From CAZFPA01 sp964520975 (GTDB taxonomy: Bacteria; Bacillota; Negativicutes; Selenomonadales; Selenomonadaceae), in the NCBI GenBank assembly GCA_964520975.1, contig CAZFPA010000084.1:1-7314 (forward strand): a stretch of DNA of 7,314 bases. The letters run 5' to 3'. The position numbers and the translations under genes were made by a program. Shown here piece after piece: positions 1-6,057 of the stretch (positions within the stretch are counted from its first letter, which is position 1; each line of letters starts with the position of its first letter). The notes under the pieces were generated by a model. It made no database searches and had not been told where the DNA came from. It worked only from the letters and a program-made list of their open reading frames with translations.

Positions 1-26
1 AACTGCCACATCAGGATTTTTCCCGC

Positions 27-2012
27 TCACTGTTGATGAATTGCCTGTGCCAAGGTCTCCATGATCTTTCTCATATCCACCGGTTTTGTCAGACAGCCAT
101 TCATCCCCGCCTGCAGACATTTTTCCACATCATCGTCAAAGGCATCCGCTGTCAGCGCAAAAATGGGAATCGAGACAGCATCCGCTCGCGGCAGACTGCG
201 GATGGCCCGCACGGCGTCATAGCCATTCATTACAGGCATGCGGATATCCATCAAAATCGCCTGATACGTGCCTGGCGGACTGGCTGAGAACTGTTCTACA
301 CCCATCCGGCCATTTTCTGCGATATCCACCAAGATTCCCTGCTCTTTGAGCAGTTCACAAATAATTTCCCGATTCAAAGCATTATCTTCACAAACCAGTA
401 TCCTGCTGCCGCTTAAACCGGCATCCACACGGACCGGTTCCTGCGGGTCCCCGGACGGTGCCGCTCCTTCTGCCAGCAGGAGCCGCACGCGAAAGATCGT
501 ACCCTCATTCACCTTGCTCTCGACTGTAATCGATCCCTGATGCAGATCAACCATCTGCTTTACAATAGCCATTCCCAGTCCGGTTCCCATACCTTCATAG
601 CCATCGCGCCGTTCCTGGGCAAATGGCTCATAAATACGGGAAAGGAATTCCGGCTGCATGCCGATTCCGTTGTCCCGAATGGCTGCGTCGATCTGCAGTC
701 TGCCAGTCGGCAAACGATGGATCTGGATATTCACCCAGATATGTCCACCATCCGGCGTATATTTGACTGCATTATTCAGCAGATTCAGAAAGATCTTTTG
801 TAAACTCAACGGGTCCGCCAGAAGAATTTCCGGCCGATCCCCACCCAGTTCCAGGGAAAGCGCGATATTTTTCTGCGCGGCCATGACCCGGATGGGCTCC
901 ATAATCGAATCCACCAGGCTCTGCACACGGACAGGCACCACATGGAGCTGCAGCTTCCCAAGATTGGCCTTGGATATCGTCAGCGTATCATTGATGAGGT
1001 CCAGCAGCAGCAAGGCCGATGCTTCCATCTTTTTGATATAGGTATCCTTCGCCTCCAGGGGTACTCCCGGCTTTTGCGCCAAAGCGGCAAATCCCAATAC
1101 CGCATTGAGCGGGGTGCGCATATCATGGCTGATATCCGAAAAGAAAATATCCCGGGCCCGGGCCGCCGCCTCCTTTTGCAGCATAAGGCAATAGCGCTGC
1201 CAAAATACTACACTCAACAGGATTCCTACCAATAAAAAAGCAAAGGCTTTAGCCTCATTCATCCAGGGATGCCCCGGCCGTATAGCCAACGTCCATACAT
1301 GATTGGGAACCTGGATATCACTGCATACCGCTCCCGTGACATCCAGCTGAGGATTTCCTTCAATAACCAGCCGCTCATTATTTTCATTGATACAAAACAG
1401 CTGATAATCATAGTCATCATTTTTCAGATCATCAAGCGCTACACTTTCTATCGCCTGCGGCAGATCCAGCACAATGGCGGAAAAGCCCCAAAAGTATTCA
1501 TTGCCTGCTGCATCTTTGAGAAATACAGGATTCCGGGCAACTACTCCCAGCCCGCCCTGCAGCAAATGATACGGACCGGACAGGGCAATTTTCTTCGTAT
1601 GGATTGCCAGCCACACATCCTTAAGCCGTTCAGGAATTTCGAAAAAATTTTTCCCCATGACCGCTTCGTTCCCCTCCACGGGATAGGAATAAGTGACCAC
1701 CGCTCCCGGCATGTACTGAACCCCCCGAATGCCGCTATCCTTTTCATAGACGAGCCCCGCGATGGTATCAAAGGTATCCTGGGTAATATTCCCCTGCTGC
1801 ATCTTCACCATAGCAGCCAAAACATCCGTCTTATGGAAAATCTCATTGACACGGTTCTCGGTCCGGGCCGCATAAACCGTGCTGATGCTTTCAATACTTT
1901 TGGCAGAATATTCTTTTAATTCTTGGTAATATATACCGGATGTCAAAAGGGATAAACCTATACCAATCATCAGCAGCCACAAATTCCTTCCATGCCAGCA
2001 TCCCTTTTCCAT
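27..2012 (-). CDS. CHASE-domain hybrid sensor histidine kinase/response regulator
   Basis: This 661-residue inner-membrane kinase should sense an extracellular small molecule, autophosphorylate on histidine and pass the phosphate to its own receiver. One membrane segment lies at about residues 11-29 and a second at about 255-273. The exported region between them matches a CHASE domain (GIRGVQYMPG near 94-103, YPVEGNEAVMG near 110-120, LLQGGLGVVARNPVF near 150-164, FWGFSAIVLDL near 174-184). There is no HAMP domain; a short linker leads to the H box SDISHDMRTPLN with phospho-His 296. The ATPase shows an N box (NLLNNAVKYTP, 410-420), DNGIGM (447-452), YEPF (461-464) and GTGLGM (476-481). The C-terminal receiver keeps E542/D543, phospho-acceptor D589, T621 and K643. 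The ATG is preceded by GGAGG at 2020-2024 with 7-nt spacing. No HPt domain or separate response regulator is seen in the window, so its output partner is unknown. The ligand is also unknown; CHASE ligands vary. Confidence 0.95.
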   Translation of the reverse strand: MEKGCWHGRNLWLLMIGIGLSLLTSGIYYQELKEYSAKSIESISTVYAARTENRVNEIFHKTDVLAAMVKMQQGNITQDTFDTIAGLVYEKDSGIRGVQYMPGAVVTYSYPVEGNEAVMGKNFFEIPERLKDVWLAIHTKKIALSGPYHLLQGGLGVVARNPVFLKDAAGNEYFWGFSAIVLDLPQAIESVALDDLKNDDYDYQLFCINENNERLVIEGNPQLDVTGAVCSDIQVPNHVWTLAIRPGHPWMNEAKAFAFLLVGILLSVVFWQRYCLMLQKEAAARARDIFFSDISHDMRTPLNAVLGFAALAQKPGVPLEAKDTYIKKMEASALLLLDLINDTLTISKANLGKLQLHVVPVRVQSLVDSIMEPIRVMAAQKNIALSLELGGDRPEILLADPLSLQKIFLNLLNNAVKYTPDGGHIWVNIQIHRLPTGRLQIDAAIRDNGIGMQPEFLSRIYEPFAQERRDGYEGMGTGLGMAIVKQMVDLHQGSITVESKVNEGTIFRVRLLLAEGAAPSGDPQEPVRVDAGLSGSRILVCEDNALNREIICELLKEQGILVDIAENGRMGVEQFSASPPGTYQAILMDIRMPVMNGYDAVRAIRSLPRADAVSIPIFALTADAFDDDVEKCLQAGMNGCLTKPVDMRKIMETLAQAIHQQ

Positions 2013-2048
2013 TGTCCGCCCTCCACAAAACCAATTTTTAAATTTTTC

Positions 2049-2070
2049 TGGCTACATGTTGGCTATATAT
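2049..2070. repeat. Tandem 11-bp direct repeat in the kinase leader
   Basis: Two adjacent 11-base units, TGGCTACATGT (2049-2059) and TGGCTATATAT (2060-2070), agree at 9 of 11 positions. The repeat period is about one helical turn. They lie 37-58 bases upstream of the kinase start codon and downstream of the thioesterase terminator, so they are in the kinase promoter/leader region. Such a spacing is typical of response-regulator half-sites. The binding role is inference; no clear -35/-10 pair could be assigned nearby to anchor it. Confidence 0.4.
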
Positions 2071-2124
2071 TCGCGACATATTCCCCGCATTCCTGCCAGC
2101 GGCAATAAATTAATTCATACCAGC

Positions 2125-2150
2125 AAAACAGCCTTCTATAAAGAAGGCTG
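2125..2150 (-). terminator. Intrinsic terminator of the thioesterase gene
   Basis: A perfect 9-bp stem (CAGCCTTCT at 2129-2137 pairing with AGAAGGCTG at 2142-2150) encloses a 4-base loop. Read on the minus strand it is followed by TTTT (2128-2125). It starts 9 bases after the thioesterase stop codon. It separates thioesterase transcription from the downstream kinase gene, although the T-tract is short and some read-through is possible. Confidence 0.85.
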
Positions 2151-2159
2151 CGCAATCCA

Positions 2160-2684
2160 TCATTCAGTTTTCCCCTTCACAGACAAAGTATCCGTGGCCT
2201 TGCCTGCTGCCACCTTTTGATTGGCAATACGACGGGCCCGATGCTCCTCGTAACGGCGTTTTCCCTCTTCAAAGAAGCCGCGCGCCTCATCCGAATCCAG
2301 CACCAGCGGCTTGAGCGCGAGCGGCCGCATGTTGCGGTCCAGCGCAACCATCGTAAAATAGGCCGACAACGCATGCTGGGGCTTGCTGGAATGCTGCAGG
2401 TCCTCAACGGTCACATTGACCATGACTTCCATGGAGCTGTGCCCCACAAAACTGATATCCGCAGTACAGACAACCAGATCGCCGATCATGATGGGCTGAT
2501 GGAACTCCAGCTCATCCACCCGGGCCGTCACTACGTTGGCCCGCGCATAACGCCGGGCCGCTGCGTAGGCTGCTGAGTCCATCATTTTCATGATTTCCCC
2601 GCCATGTACATTGCCGGCCACATTTGTCTGGCTCGGCAGCATAACCTCACTGATGGTGATGCGATTACTTGCATAAGAAGACAT
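2160..2684 (-). CDS. Hotdog-fold acyl-CoA thioesterase (YciA/BACH-like)
   Basis: The predicted 174-residue cytoplasmic enzyme should hydrolyse acyl-CoA to free acid and CoA. It shows the single hotdog domain of the acyl-CoA hydrolase family. The signature TNVAGNVHGGEIMKMMDSAA sits at residues 20-39, with N21 and D36 in the places usual for catalytic residues, followed by the strand-rich segments VDELEFHQPIMIGDLV and SMEVMVNVTVED. The last 40 or so residues are charged and rich in Arg, Lys and Glu, and are probably a variable helical tail. The frame could open at a GTG at 2693, but that codon falls inside the AGAAAGGG Shine-Dalgarno region, so the ATG at 2684 is preferred. The gene has two promoters upstream and its own terminator, so it is probably monocistronic. 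Chain-length preference cannot be read from sequence. Confidence 0.93.
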   Translation of the reverse strand: MSSYASNRITISEVMLPSQTNVAGNVHGGEIMKMMDSAAYAAARRYARANVVTARVDELEFHQPIMIGDLVVCTADISFVGHSSMEVMVNVTVEDLQHSSKPQHALSAYFTMVALDRNMRPLALKPLVLDSDEARGFFEEGKRRYEEHRARRIANQKVAAGKATDTLSVKGKTE

Positions 2685-2692
2685 AGATCTCA

Positions 2693-2700
2693 CCCTTTCT
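2693..2700 (-). promoter_or_regulatory. Ribosome binding site that sets the thioesterase start
   Basis: On the minus strand AGAAAGGG ends 8 bases before the ATG at 2684. An upstream in-frame GTG begins at 2693 and overlaps this site, which makes it an unlikely start. The site therefore decides for the shorter, 174-residue protein. Confidence 0.7.
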
Positions 2701-2725
2701 CCAGGAAATTCAACTATGTATCCTT

Positions 2726-2753
2726 ATTATACAGCATAACTCGGATTTATCAA
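2726..2753 (-). promoter_or_regulatory. Proximal promoter P2 of the thioesterase gene
   Basis: Minus-strand TTGATA (2753-2748), a 16-base spacer and a consensus TATAAT (2731-2726). Transcription would start near 2719, giving a 5' leader of about 35 bases before the ATG at 2684. The -10 is a full match and the -35 matches at 5 of 6 positions. Confidence 0.75.
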
Positions 2754-2771
2754 CAAATGTTATTTTCATAA

Positions 2772-2800
2772 ATTATAGTAAATTTCATCTTTTTTGCCAA
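2772..2800 (-). promoter_or_regulatory. Distal promoter P1 of the thioesterase gene
   Basis: Minus-strand TTGGCA (2800-2795), a 17-base spacer and TATAAT (2777-2772). The predicted start is near 2765, about 80 bases upstream of the thioesterase ATG. Together with P2 it makes a tandem promoter pair 46 bases apart. Confidence 0.65.
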
Positions 2801-2861
2801 AAATAACCCCCGTAAAGAACACAACAGCTCTGTCCGCGGTAACATAAGCACGAACAGCAAT

Positions 2862-2889
2862 AAAAAAGGCTGCCCGCAGGCAGCCTTTT
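2862..2889 (-). terminator. Intrinsic terminator of the ASCH-domain gene
   Basis: An 11-bp stem (AAAAGGCTGCC at 2864-2874 with GGCAGCCTTTT at 2879-2889) has a 4-base loop. In the minus-strand reading it continues into a six-base T run that overlaps the end of the stem (2867-2862). It begins 8 bases after the ASCH stop codon. The same run of A and T bases on both sides means it could also work on the plus strand, but no plus-strand gene precedes it. Confidence 0.9.
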
Positions 2890-2897
2890 CAGCAGCT

Positions 2898-3245
2898 TTA
2901 TTCAAACACTTCCGTAAAGTAGATAACCGTTACGGTATCGTTCATCGTGATGCGCTTCTTATAGATCTTCTCGAAGTCCACGATAAGATCCTCACGCGTG
3001 GTGATTTCCGGATTCTGATGTCCAAGATCAGCAGAGGTTAGGTCAGCCATGGTCTTTACCCGCACTTTATCGATAAAGGCCGTATAGAGGCGGCGCTTCG
3101 GCTCAAACTTGGTGCCCGTAGTGATCCAGACGATCGAGCTCTCTGGATATTCCCTGCTCACATCGCCCAAGCGGACGGTGCAGTTCTTTGTTCTGGCTAC
3201 GAGCATTTTTTCATGCTTTGGTGCCTGGAAATTCAATGACATCAT
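2898..3245 (-). CDS. Small stand-alone ASCH-domain (PUA-like) protein
   Basis: This is a 115-residue soluble protein with no signal peptide. It resembles the ASCH fold, a PUA-like beta-barrel proposed to bind RNA: an N-terminal Arg/Lys-rich strand (K20-NCTVRLGD-28), a hydrophobic strand with a Gly (IVWITTG, 38-44), a strand AFIDKVRVK (56-64) followed by the DLTSADLG segment (68-75), a helix EDLIVDFEKIY (85-95), and a final strand DTVTVIYFTEVFE (103-115). The domain fills the whole protein. Two ATG codons are adjacent; the first is taken because AGGAG (3260-3256) lies 10 bases upstream. It has its own terminator and is divergent from the metalloprotein operon. Its promoter is uncertain: a TGG-extended TAAACT (3309-3301) and a TATAAG (3284-3279) are possible -10 boxes without good -35 partners. 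The fold call rests on pattern similarity and the substrate is unknown. Confidence 0.8.
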   Translation of the reverse strand: MMSLNFQAPKHEKMLVARTKNCTVRLGDVSREYPESSIVWITTGTKFEPKRRLYTAFIDKVRVKTMADLTSADLGHQNPEITTREDLIVDFEKIYKKRITMNDTVTVIYFTEVFE

Positions 3246-3380
3246 AATAGAACATCTCCTATCTATCCTGATTCTTTACTTATACTTTGATTACCCTTTT
3301 AGTTTACCATATTTCGAAACTTCAATAAAGACTGATTACATGCTTTTTGCAACAAAATTCACGGATTTCGGCCACTCTTC

Positions 3381-3395
3381 TTTACAAAGTGTAAA
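3381..3395. promoter_or_regulatory. Perfect TTTACA-N3-TGTAAA dyad over the -35 box
   Basis: TTTACA (3381-3386) and TGTAAA (3390-3395) are exact reverse complements separated by AAG. The dyad covers the whole -35 element and the first nine spacer bases of the plus-strand promoter, the position expected for a repressor operator. I cannot match it to a named regulator: the arms are in the opposite order from a catabolite-control (cre) site. An operator role is inference, since a 6+6 AT-rich dyad can arise by chance. Confidence 0.4.
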
Positions 3396-3409
3396 AATCC
3401 CGTTATGAT
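3381..3409 (+). promoter_or_regulatory. Promoter of the metalloprotein-SIMPL-acyltransferase operon
   Basis: TTTACA (3381-3386), a 17-base spacer and TATGAT (3404-3409), each one mismatch from the sigma-A consensus. The predicted start is near 3416, leaving a leader of about 25 bases that carries the AGGAG ribosome binding site (3430-3434). This is the best plus-strand promoter I see in the window. Confidence 0.75.
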
Positions 3410-3440
3410 ACAAGAGAAGTATTGTTTTTAGGAGCTATCC

Positions 3441-3971
3441 ATGAGAGAGACACATTCCCTGTCGGTCCAGCCGGGAGCCCGGCTGCTTTTCCGGGGACAG
3501 GAGCTCACGCTCACTGTCACCACGAGCCTTTGCAAGCCTGCGGTAAAGGTTACCGCCCAATGCCTGCAGGTAAATTTTTACCGAAACCTGCCCCAGCCGT
3601 CGCTGCCGGTATTTTTGAGCCGCTGGTATCATCTGCAGGCACTTTCCTATCTAAAGGAACGCACCTGCTTTTGGGCCAAGCGAATCGGCGTATCCTTTAA
3701 CCGCATCACAATCAAGGATCAACGCTCCCGCTGGGGCAGCTGCTCTTCCCTGCACAATCTGAACTATAACTGGCGCATCATCATGGCGCCGGAGGCTGTC
3801 ATCGACTACTTAGTCATCCATGAAGCCGCCCATCTGGTGCATCTGAACCATTCAGAGGCCTTCTGGGCACTGGTCGCCCAGCATGATCCGGATTTCCGCC
3901 TGCATAAGCGATGGCTCAGAGATAACGGACTGCGTCTTTTTCAGATGCTCCCCAAGGAAATCCATGCCTGA
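3441..3971 (+). CDS. YgjP-like (DUF45) zinc metallopeptidase-family protein
   Basis: The 176-residue soluble protein belongs to the YgjP/DUF45 family of small zinc-metallopeptidase-like proteins related to WSS1/SprT. Visible family marks are QRSRWGSCSS (94-103), NWRIIMAPEAVIDYLVIHE (110-128), the zinc motif HEAAH (127-131: H127, catalytic E128, H131), the third ligand H137 in NHSEAFW, and a PDFRLHKRWL segment (150-159). The N-terminal 80 residues are beta-hairpin-like and poorly conserved. Its length is close to that of the short E. coli form, and no key residue is missing. The start is fixed by AGGAG six bases upstream of the ATG. It is first in a probable operon with the SIMPL and acyltransferase genes; the 68-base gap that follows contains no terminator. 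The biological substrate is not established from sequence. Confidence 0.92.
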   Translation: MRETHSLSVQPGARLLFRGQELTLTVTTSLCKPAVKVTAQCLQVNFYRNLPQPSLPVFLSRWYHLQALSYLKERTCFWAKRIGVSFNRITIKDQRSRWGSCSSLHNLNYNWRIIMAPEAVIDYLVIHEAAHLVHLNHSEAFWALVAQHDPDFRLHKRWLRDNGLRLFQMLPKEIHA

Positions 3972-4026
3972 TACGGAGCAGGCTATCCCCCATCGCGTTA
4001 TAAAAACTTAAACAATAGCATTTAAA

Positions 4027-4031
4027 AGGAG
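4027..4031 (+). promoter_or_regulatory. Ribosome binding site that sets the SIMPL start
   Basis: AGGAG lies 8 bases before the ATG at 4040. A possible in-frame GTG at 4031 overlaps this site, so translation most likely begins at 4040 and gives a normal signal peptide beginning MKYVSS. Confidence 0.8.
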
Positions 4032-4039
4032 TGTTTTTT

Positions 4040-4765
4040 ATGAAATATGTATCATCCATCACCACTGCCCTGCTGCTCACCTTTGCTGTCTGCTTTGCCT
4101 TTGCCTGCCCGGCGAACGCCCAGGCCGCTGAAAAAGCAGCCGTCCCTATTCTGTCCGTCGATGGCAGCGGTACCGCTTCCGGAGCCCCGGATCAGGCCAT
4201 CGTTTCCATTGGTGTCACCAACTACGCCGCCAATGCCGGAGATGCCCAGACCGAAAACGCTTCCCGCGCTGCGGCAATTCAGACAGCCCTGCTCCAGCTC
4301 GGCATCCCTGCCGACTGCATCCAGACGCAGAACTACTCCTTCCGTCCCTCGTACAGCACCGACAAAAATCAGGAAAACGTGATTACGGGCTATACGGTGG
4401 ACAATACGATTGTCGTCGTCATCAATGATGTAAGTCTTGCCGGCAATGTCATTGATACGGCACTGCAGCAGGGGGCCAACCGCATCCATTCGCTTGACTT
4501 CTCCATCCGCAACACGAAAAAACTGCGCAAGGAGGCGCTGCAGGGTGCCATCCACGACGCCCGCGACAAGGCGGATATCCTGGCCAGCGGTCTTGGTAAG
4601 CGCATTGTCGGCATTCAGAATGTCTCCGAAAATGTGAATTCCATCCAGCCACGCAATTTCAATATGCTCATGATGTCAAAAGCCGCCGCGGATTCGACTC
4701 CAATCGCCGCCGGCAGTCTGGAACTCAGTGCTTCTGTACACATTGACTTCATTCTCAGCGAATAA
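4040..4765 (+). CDS. Secreted SIMPL-domain (DUF541/YggE-like) protein
   Basis: The protein has 241 residues. Residues 1-27 form a Sec signal peptide with a hydrophobic core (TALLLTFAVCFAFA) and a likely cleavage after ANA (25-27) or AQA (27-29). A cysteine lies at 23, but the residues before it do not make a good lipobox, so a lipoprotein is less likely. The mature part is one SIMPL domain: it opens with LSVDGSGTASGAPDQAIVSIGV, has the QTQNYSFRPSY and ITGYTVDNTIVVVI strands, and then the long helix KLRKEALQGAIHDARDKADILASGLG typical of the family. Members are periplasmic or cell-surface proteins of uncertain biochemical role; E. coli YggE is linked to oxidative stress. It is followed after 21 bases by the acyltransferase gene, with which it is probably co-transcribed. 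Confidence 0.93.
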   Translation: MKYVSSITTALLLTFAVCFAFACPANAQAAEKAAVPILSVDGSGTASGAPDQAIVSIGVTNYAANAGDAQTENASRAAAIQTALLQLGIPADCIQTQNYSFRPSYSTDKNQENVITGYTVDNTIVVVINDVSLAGNVIDTALQQGANRIHSLDFSIRNTKKLRKEALQGAIHDARDKADILASGLGKRIVGIQNVSENVNSIQPRNFNMLMMSKAAADSTPIAAGSLELSASVHIDFILSE

Positions 4766-4786
4766 TTTTCGGGAGGTTCCTTTATA

Positions 4787-5911
4787 ATGAAAAAACCCCG
4801 TTTGGCAGCCATTGAATACATTCGCGGCATTTCGATGCTCGGTGTCATCGGCATCCATGTCGGATCACAATACCTGAGCAATACGGCTGCCAATATCCAT
4901 CTCGTCGCTTTATTCGAAATCGCCTCCCGCTTCAGCGTGCCGATTTTCTTCTTCATATCGGCATTCGGGCTCTTCTACAACATGGACCTGCGTGAGCGCT
5001 TCGACTACAAGGCTTTTATGCAGCGCCGCTTCAAGACAGTGCTGCTTCCCTACATTGTCTGGTCCAGCTTTTATATTGCCCATTACACGGTACTCTTCCA
5101 TGATACCTCGATGCTGCATCTGAACACGCTCGCTTTCAAATTTTTCTTTGGCGATGCCAGCTATCAGTTGTACTTCCTGGTCATCCTGCTGTGGTTCTAT
5201 CTGTTGATGCCCCTTTGGATTGCTATGGTACGCCGGGCAAATGCCTGGAATCTTTCCCTGCTGCTCCTCTTCCAGATCGCTTTTGACTATATTTCGAGCT
5301 ACGTGTTGAACCCCTATGGCATCCAGCAGCCGCTTCTGAAGGCCCTGCTGGTCTACCGTCTCAATTATTGGGTTCTGCACTATGTGTTCATCTTCGTACT
5401 GGGCGGCTGGCTGGCTGTTCACATGGAAGAATTCCATGCCTTCATGCAGCGTCGCCGCCTGGGCATCTGCGTTTTTTTCTGGGGCTCCATGGCCGCACTC
5501 TTAGGTTACTATTACCATCTGCTTTTTCAGACAGGCTACACGCCCATTGAAGCTGTCAACACCGCTCATCAGCTGTCGCCAGCGGGCATATTTTACACGA
5601 TCGGCGCCTCCCTATTCTTCTTCACGATCTTTACCTATCAGCGCTTTCCCAGCTGGCTGAATCCTCTGCTGTCAGCCCTGGGGCGCCACTCCTACTTTGC
5701 TTATCTCGTACATCCGGTATTCATTACCTATATCACGCTTTTCATGCAGGCAAAGGGCATCATCATGACCGCGCCACTGGCCATTGCCTTCTATCTCGTC
5801 ATAACTCTGCTGGCCGTAGGAGCAGCAGCCATCTTCCGCCATCTTGGCAATACACTGCCGCTGATCAACATCCTGACCATCGGCGTCTATCCCAAAAGAA
5901 AGAACGCCTGA
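4787..5911 (+). CDS. Membrane acyltransferase family 3 (OafA/WecH-like)
   Basis: This 374-residue integral membrane protein should transfer an acyl (often acetyl) group to a surface glycan or lipid. About ten hydrophobic segments are visible, and they span most of the protein. Family marks include the N-terminal R13 and H24 in IRGISMLGVIGIHVG, the FFFIS segment (54-58), RRFKTVLLPYIVW (80-92), LYFLVILLWF (128-137) and the late GRHSYFAYLVHP (299-310). There is no fused SGNH domain. GGAGG (4772-4776) precedes the ATG by 10 bases. It is the last gene of the probable plus-strand operon and is followed by a hairpin. O-acetylation of a surface polysaccharide is a reasonable guess for this family, but no glycan biosynthesis genes are present here, so the acceptor is unknown. 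Confidence 0.92.
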   Translation: MKKPRLAAIEYIRGISMLGVIGIHVGSQYLSNTAANIHLVALFEIASRFSVPIFFFISAFGLFYNMDLRERFDYKAFMQRRFKTVLLPYIVWSSFYIAHYTVLFHDTSMLHLNTLAFKFFFGDASYQLYFLVILLWFYLLMPLWIAMVRRANAWNLSLLLLFQIAFDYISSYVLNPYGIQQPLLKALLVYRLNYWVLHYVFIFVLGGWLAVHMEEFHAFMQRRRLGICVFFWGSMAALLGYYYHLLFQTGYTPIEAVNTAHQLSPAGIFYTIGASLFFFTIFTYQRFPSWLNPLLSALGRHSYFAYLVHPVFITYITLFMQAKGIIMTAPLAIAFYLVITLLAVGAAAIFRHLGNTLPLINILTIGVYPKRKNA

Positions 5912-5924
5912 TCCGGCAATACCA

Positions 5925-5960
5925 AAGGCCACCCGCTGACATCATCCAGCAGGTGGCCTT
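5925..5960 (+). terminator. Probable terminator of the plus-strand operon
   Basis: AAGGCCACC (5925-5933) pairs with GGTGGCCTT (5952-5960). After one C-A mismatch the stem continues with GCTG/CAGC (5935-5938/5947-5950) around an 8-base loop. It starts 13 bases after the acyltransferase stop. The sequence after it (ATGTTATAGTT) has scattered rather than clustered T bases, so termination may be weak. In the minus reading it could also stop transcripts from the glutamine synthetase gene. Confidence 0.6.
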
Positions 5961-5967
5961 ATGTTAT

Positions 5968-5980
5968 AGTTGCATCAACT
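5968..5980. repeat. Small perfect hairpin between convergent genes
   Basis: AGTTG (5968-5972) and CAACT (5976-5980) form a 5-bp stem with a 3-base loop, directly between the two larger hairpins. It may only reflect structured spacer sequence. Confidence 0.4.
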
Positions 5981-6037
5981 AAAACGGCTCGCAGCCAAAT
6001 CACAGGCATAGCACCTGGAAAATGACCGCGAGCCGTT
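5981..6037 (-). terminator. Long-loop hairpin, likely glutamine synthetase terminator
   Basis: AACGGCTCGC (5983-5992) and GCGAGCCGTT (6028-6037) are perfect 10-base inverted repeats separated by 35 bases. The enclosed sequence can form a minor hairpin (CAGG 6003-6006 with CCTG 6014-6017). On the minus strand the second arm runs into TTTT (5984-5981). It lies 20 bases after the glutamine synthetase stop. The loop is far longer than in a standard terminator. A competing small hairpin (GGCT/AGCC at 5986-5989/5993-5996 around a CGC loop) would exclude the long stem and sits right before the T run, so the working terminator could be either. Confidence 0.55.
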
Positions 6038-6057
6038 GCTATTGTGTCAGTACTTCA

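Noticed and set aside
1269..1919. Long open frame (216 codons) on the plus strand inside the kinase gene
   Set aside because: It lies antisense to the CHASE-coding region, has no recognisable domain or good ribosome binding site, and its composition fits a shadow of the opposite strand.
2071..2128. Candidate sigma-A promoter for the kinase (TTGCCG-17-AATATG)
   Set aside because: Both hexamers match consensus poorly, so I do not list it as a feature; the kinase promoter remains unassigned.
3999..4004. TATAAA box before the SIMPL gene as a separate promoter
   Set aside because: No acceptable -35 element is found 16-18 bases upstream, and the spacing fits co-transcription from the upstream gene.
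4098..4108. Signal-peptide cysteine of the SIMPL protein as a lipoprotein attachment site
   Set aside because: The residues before Cys23 (Ala-Phe-Ala) do not fit the usual lipobox, while standard A-x-A cleavage sites follow it.
4052..4555. Open frame of 167 codons opposite the SIMPL gene
   Set aside because: The plus strand has a signal peptide, a ribosome binding site and the SIMPL domain. The antisense product is a low-complexity Gly-rich mirror without its own signals.
5983..6037. Inverted repeats as ends of a small mobile element (MITE) or integron attC-like site
   Set aside because: The flanking bases show no target-site duplication, there is only one copy in the window, and the placement just after a stop codon with a T run fits a terminator better.
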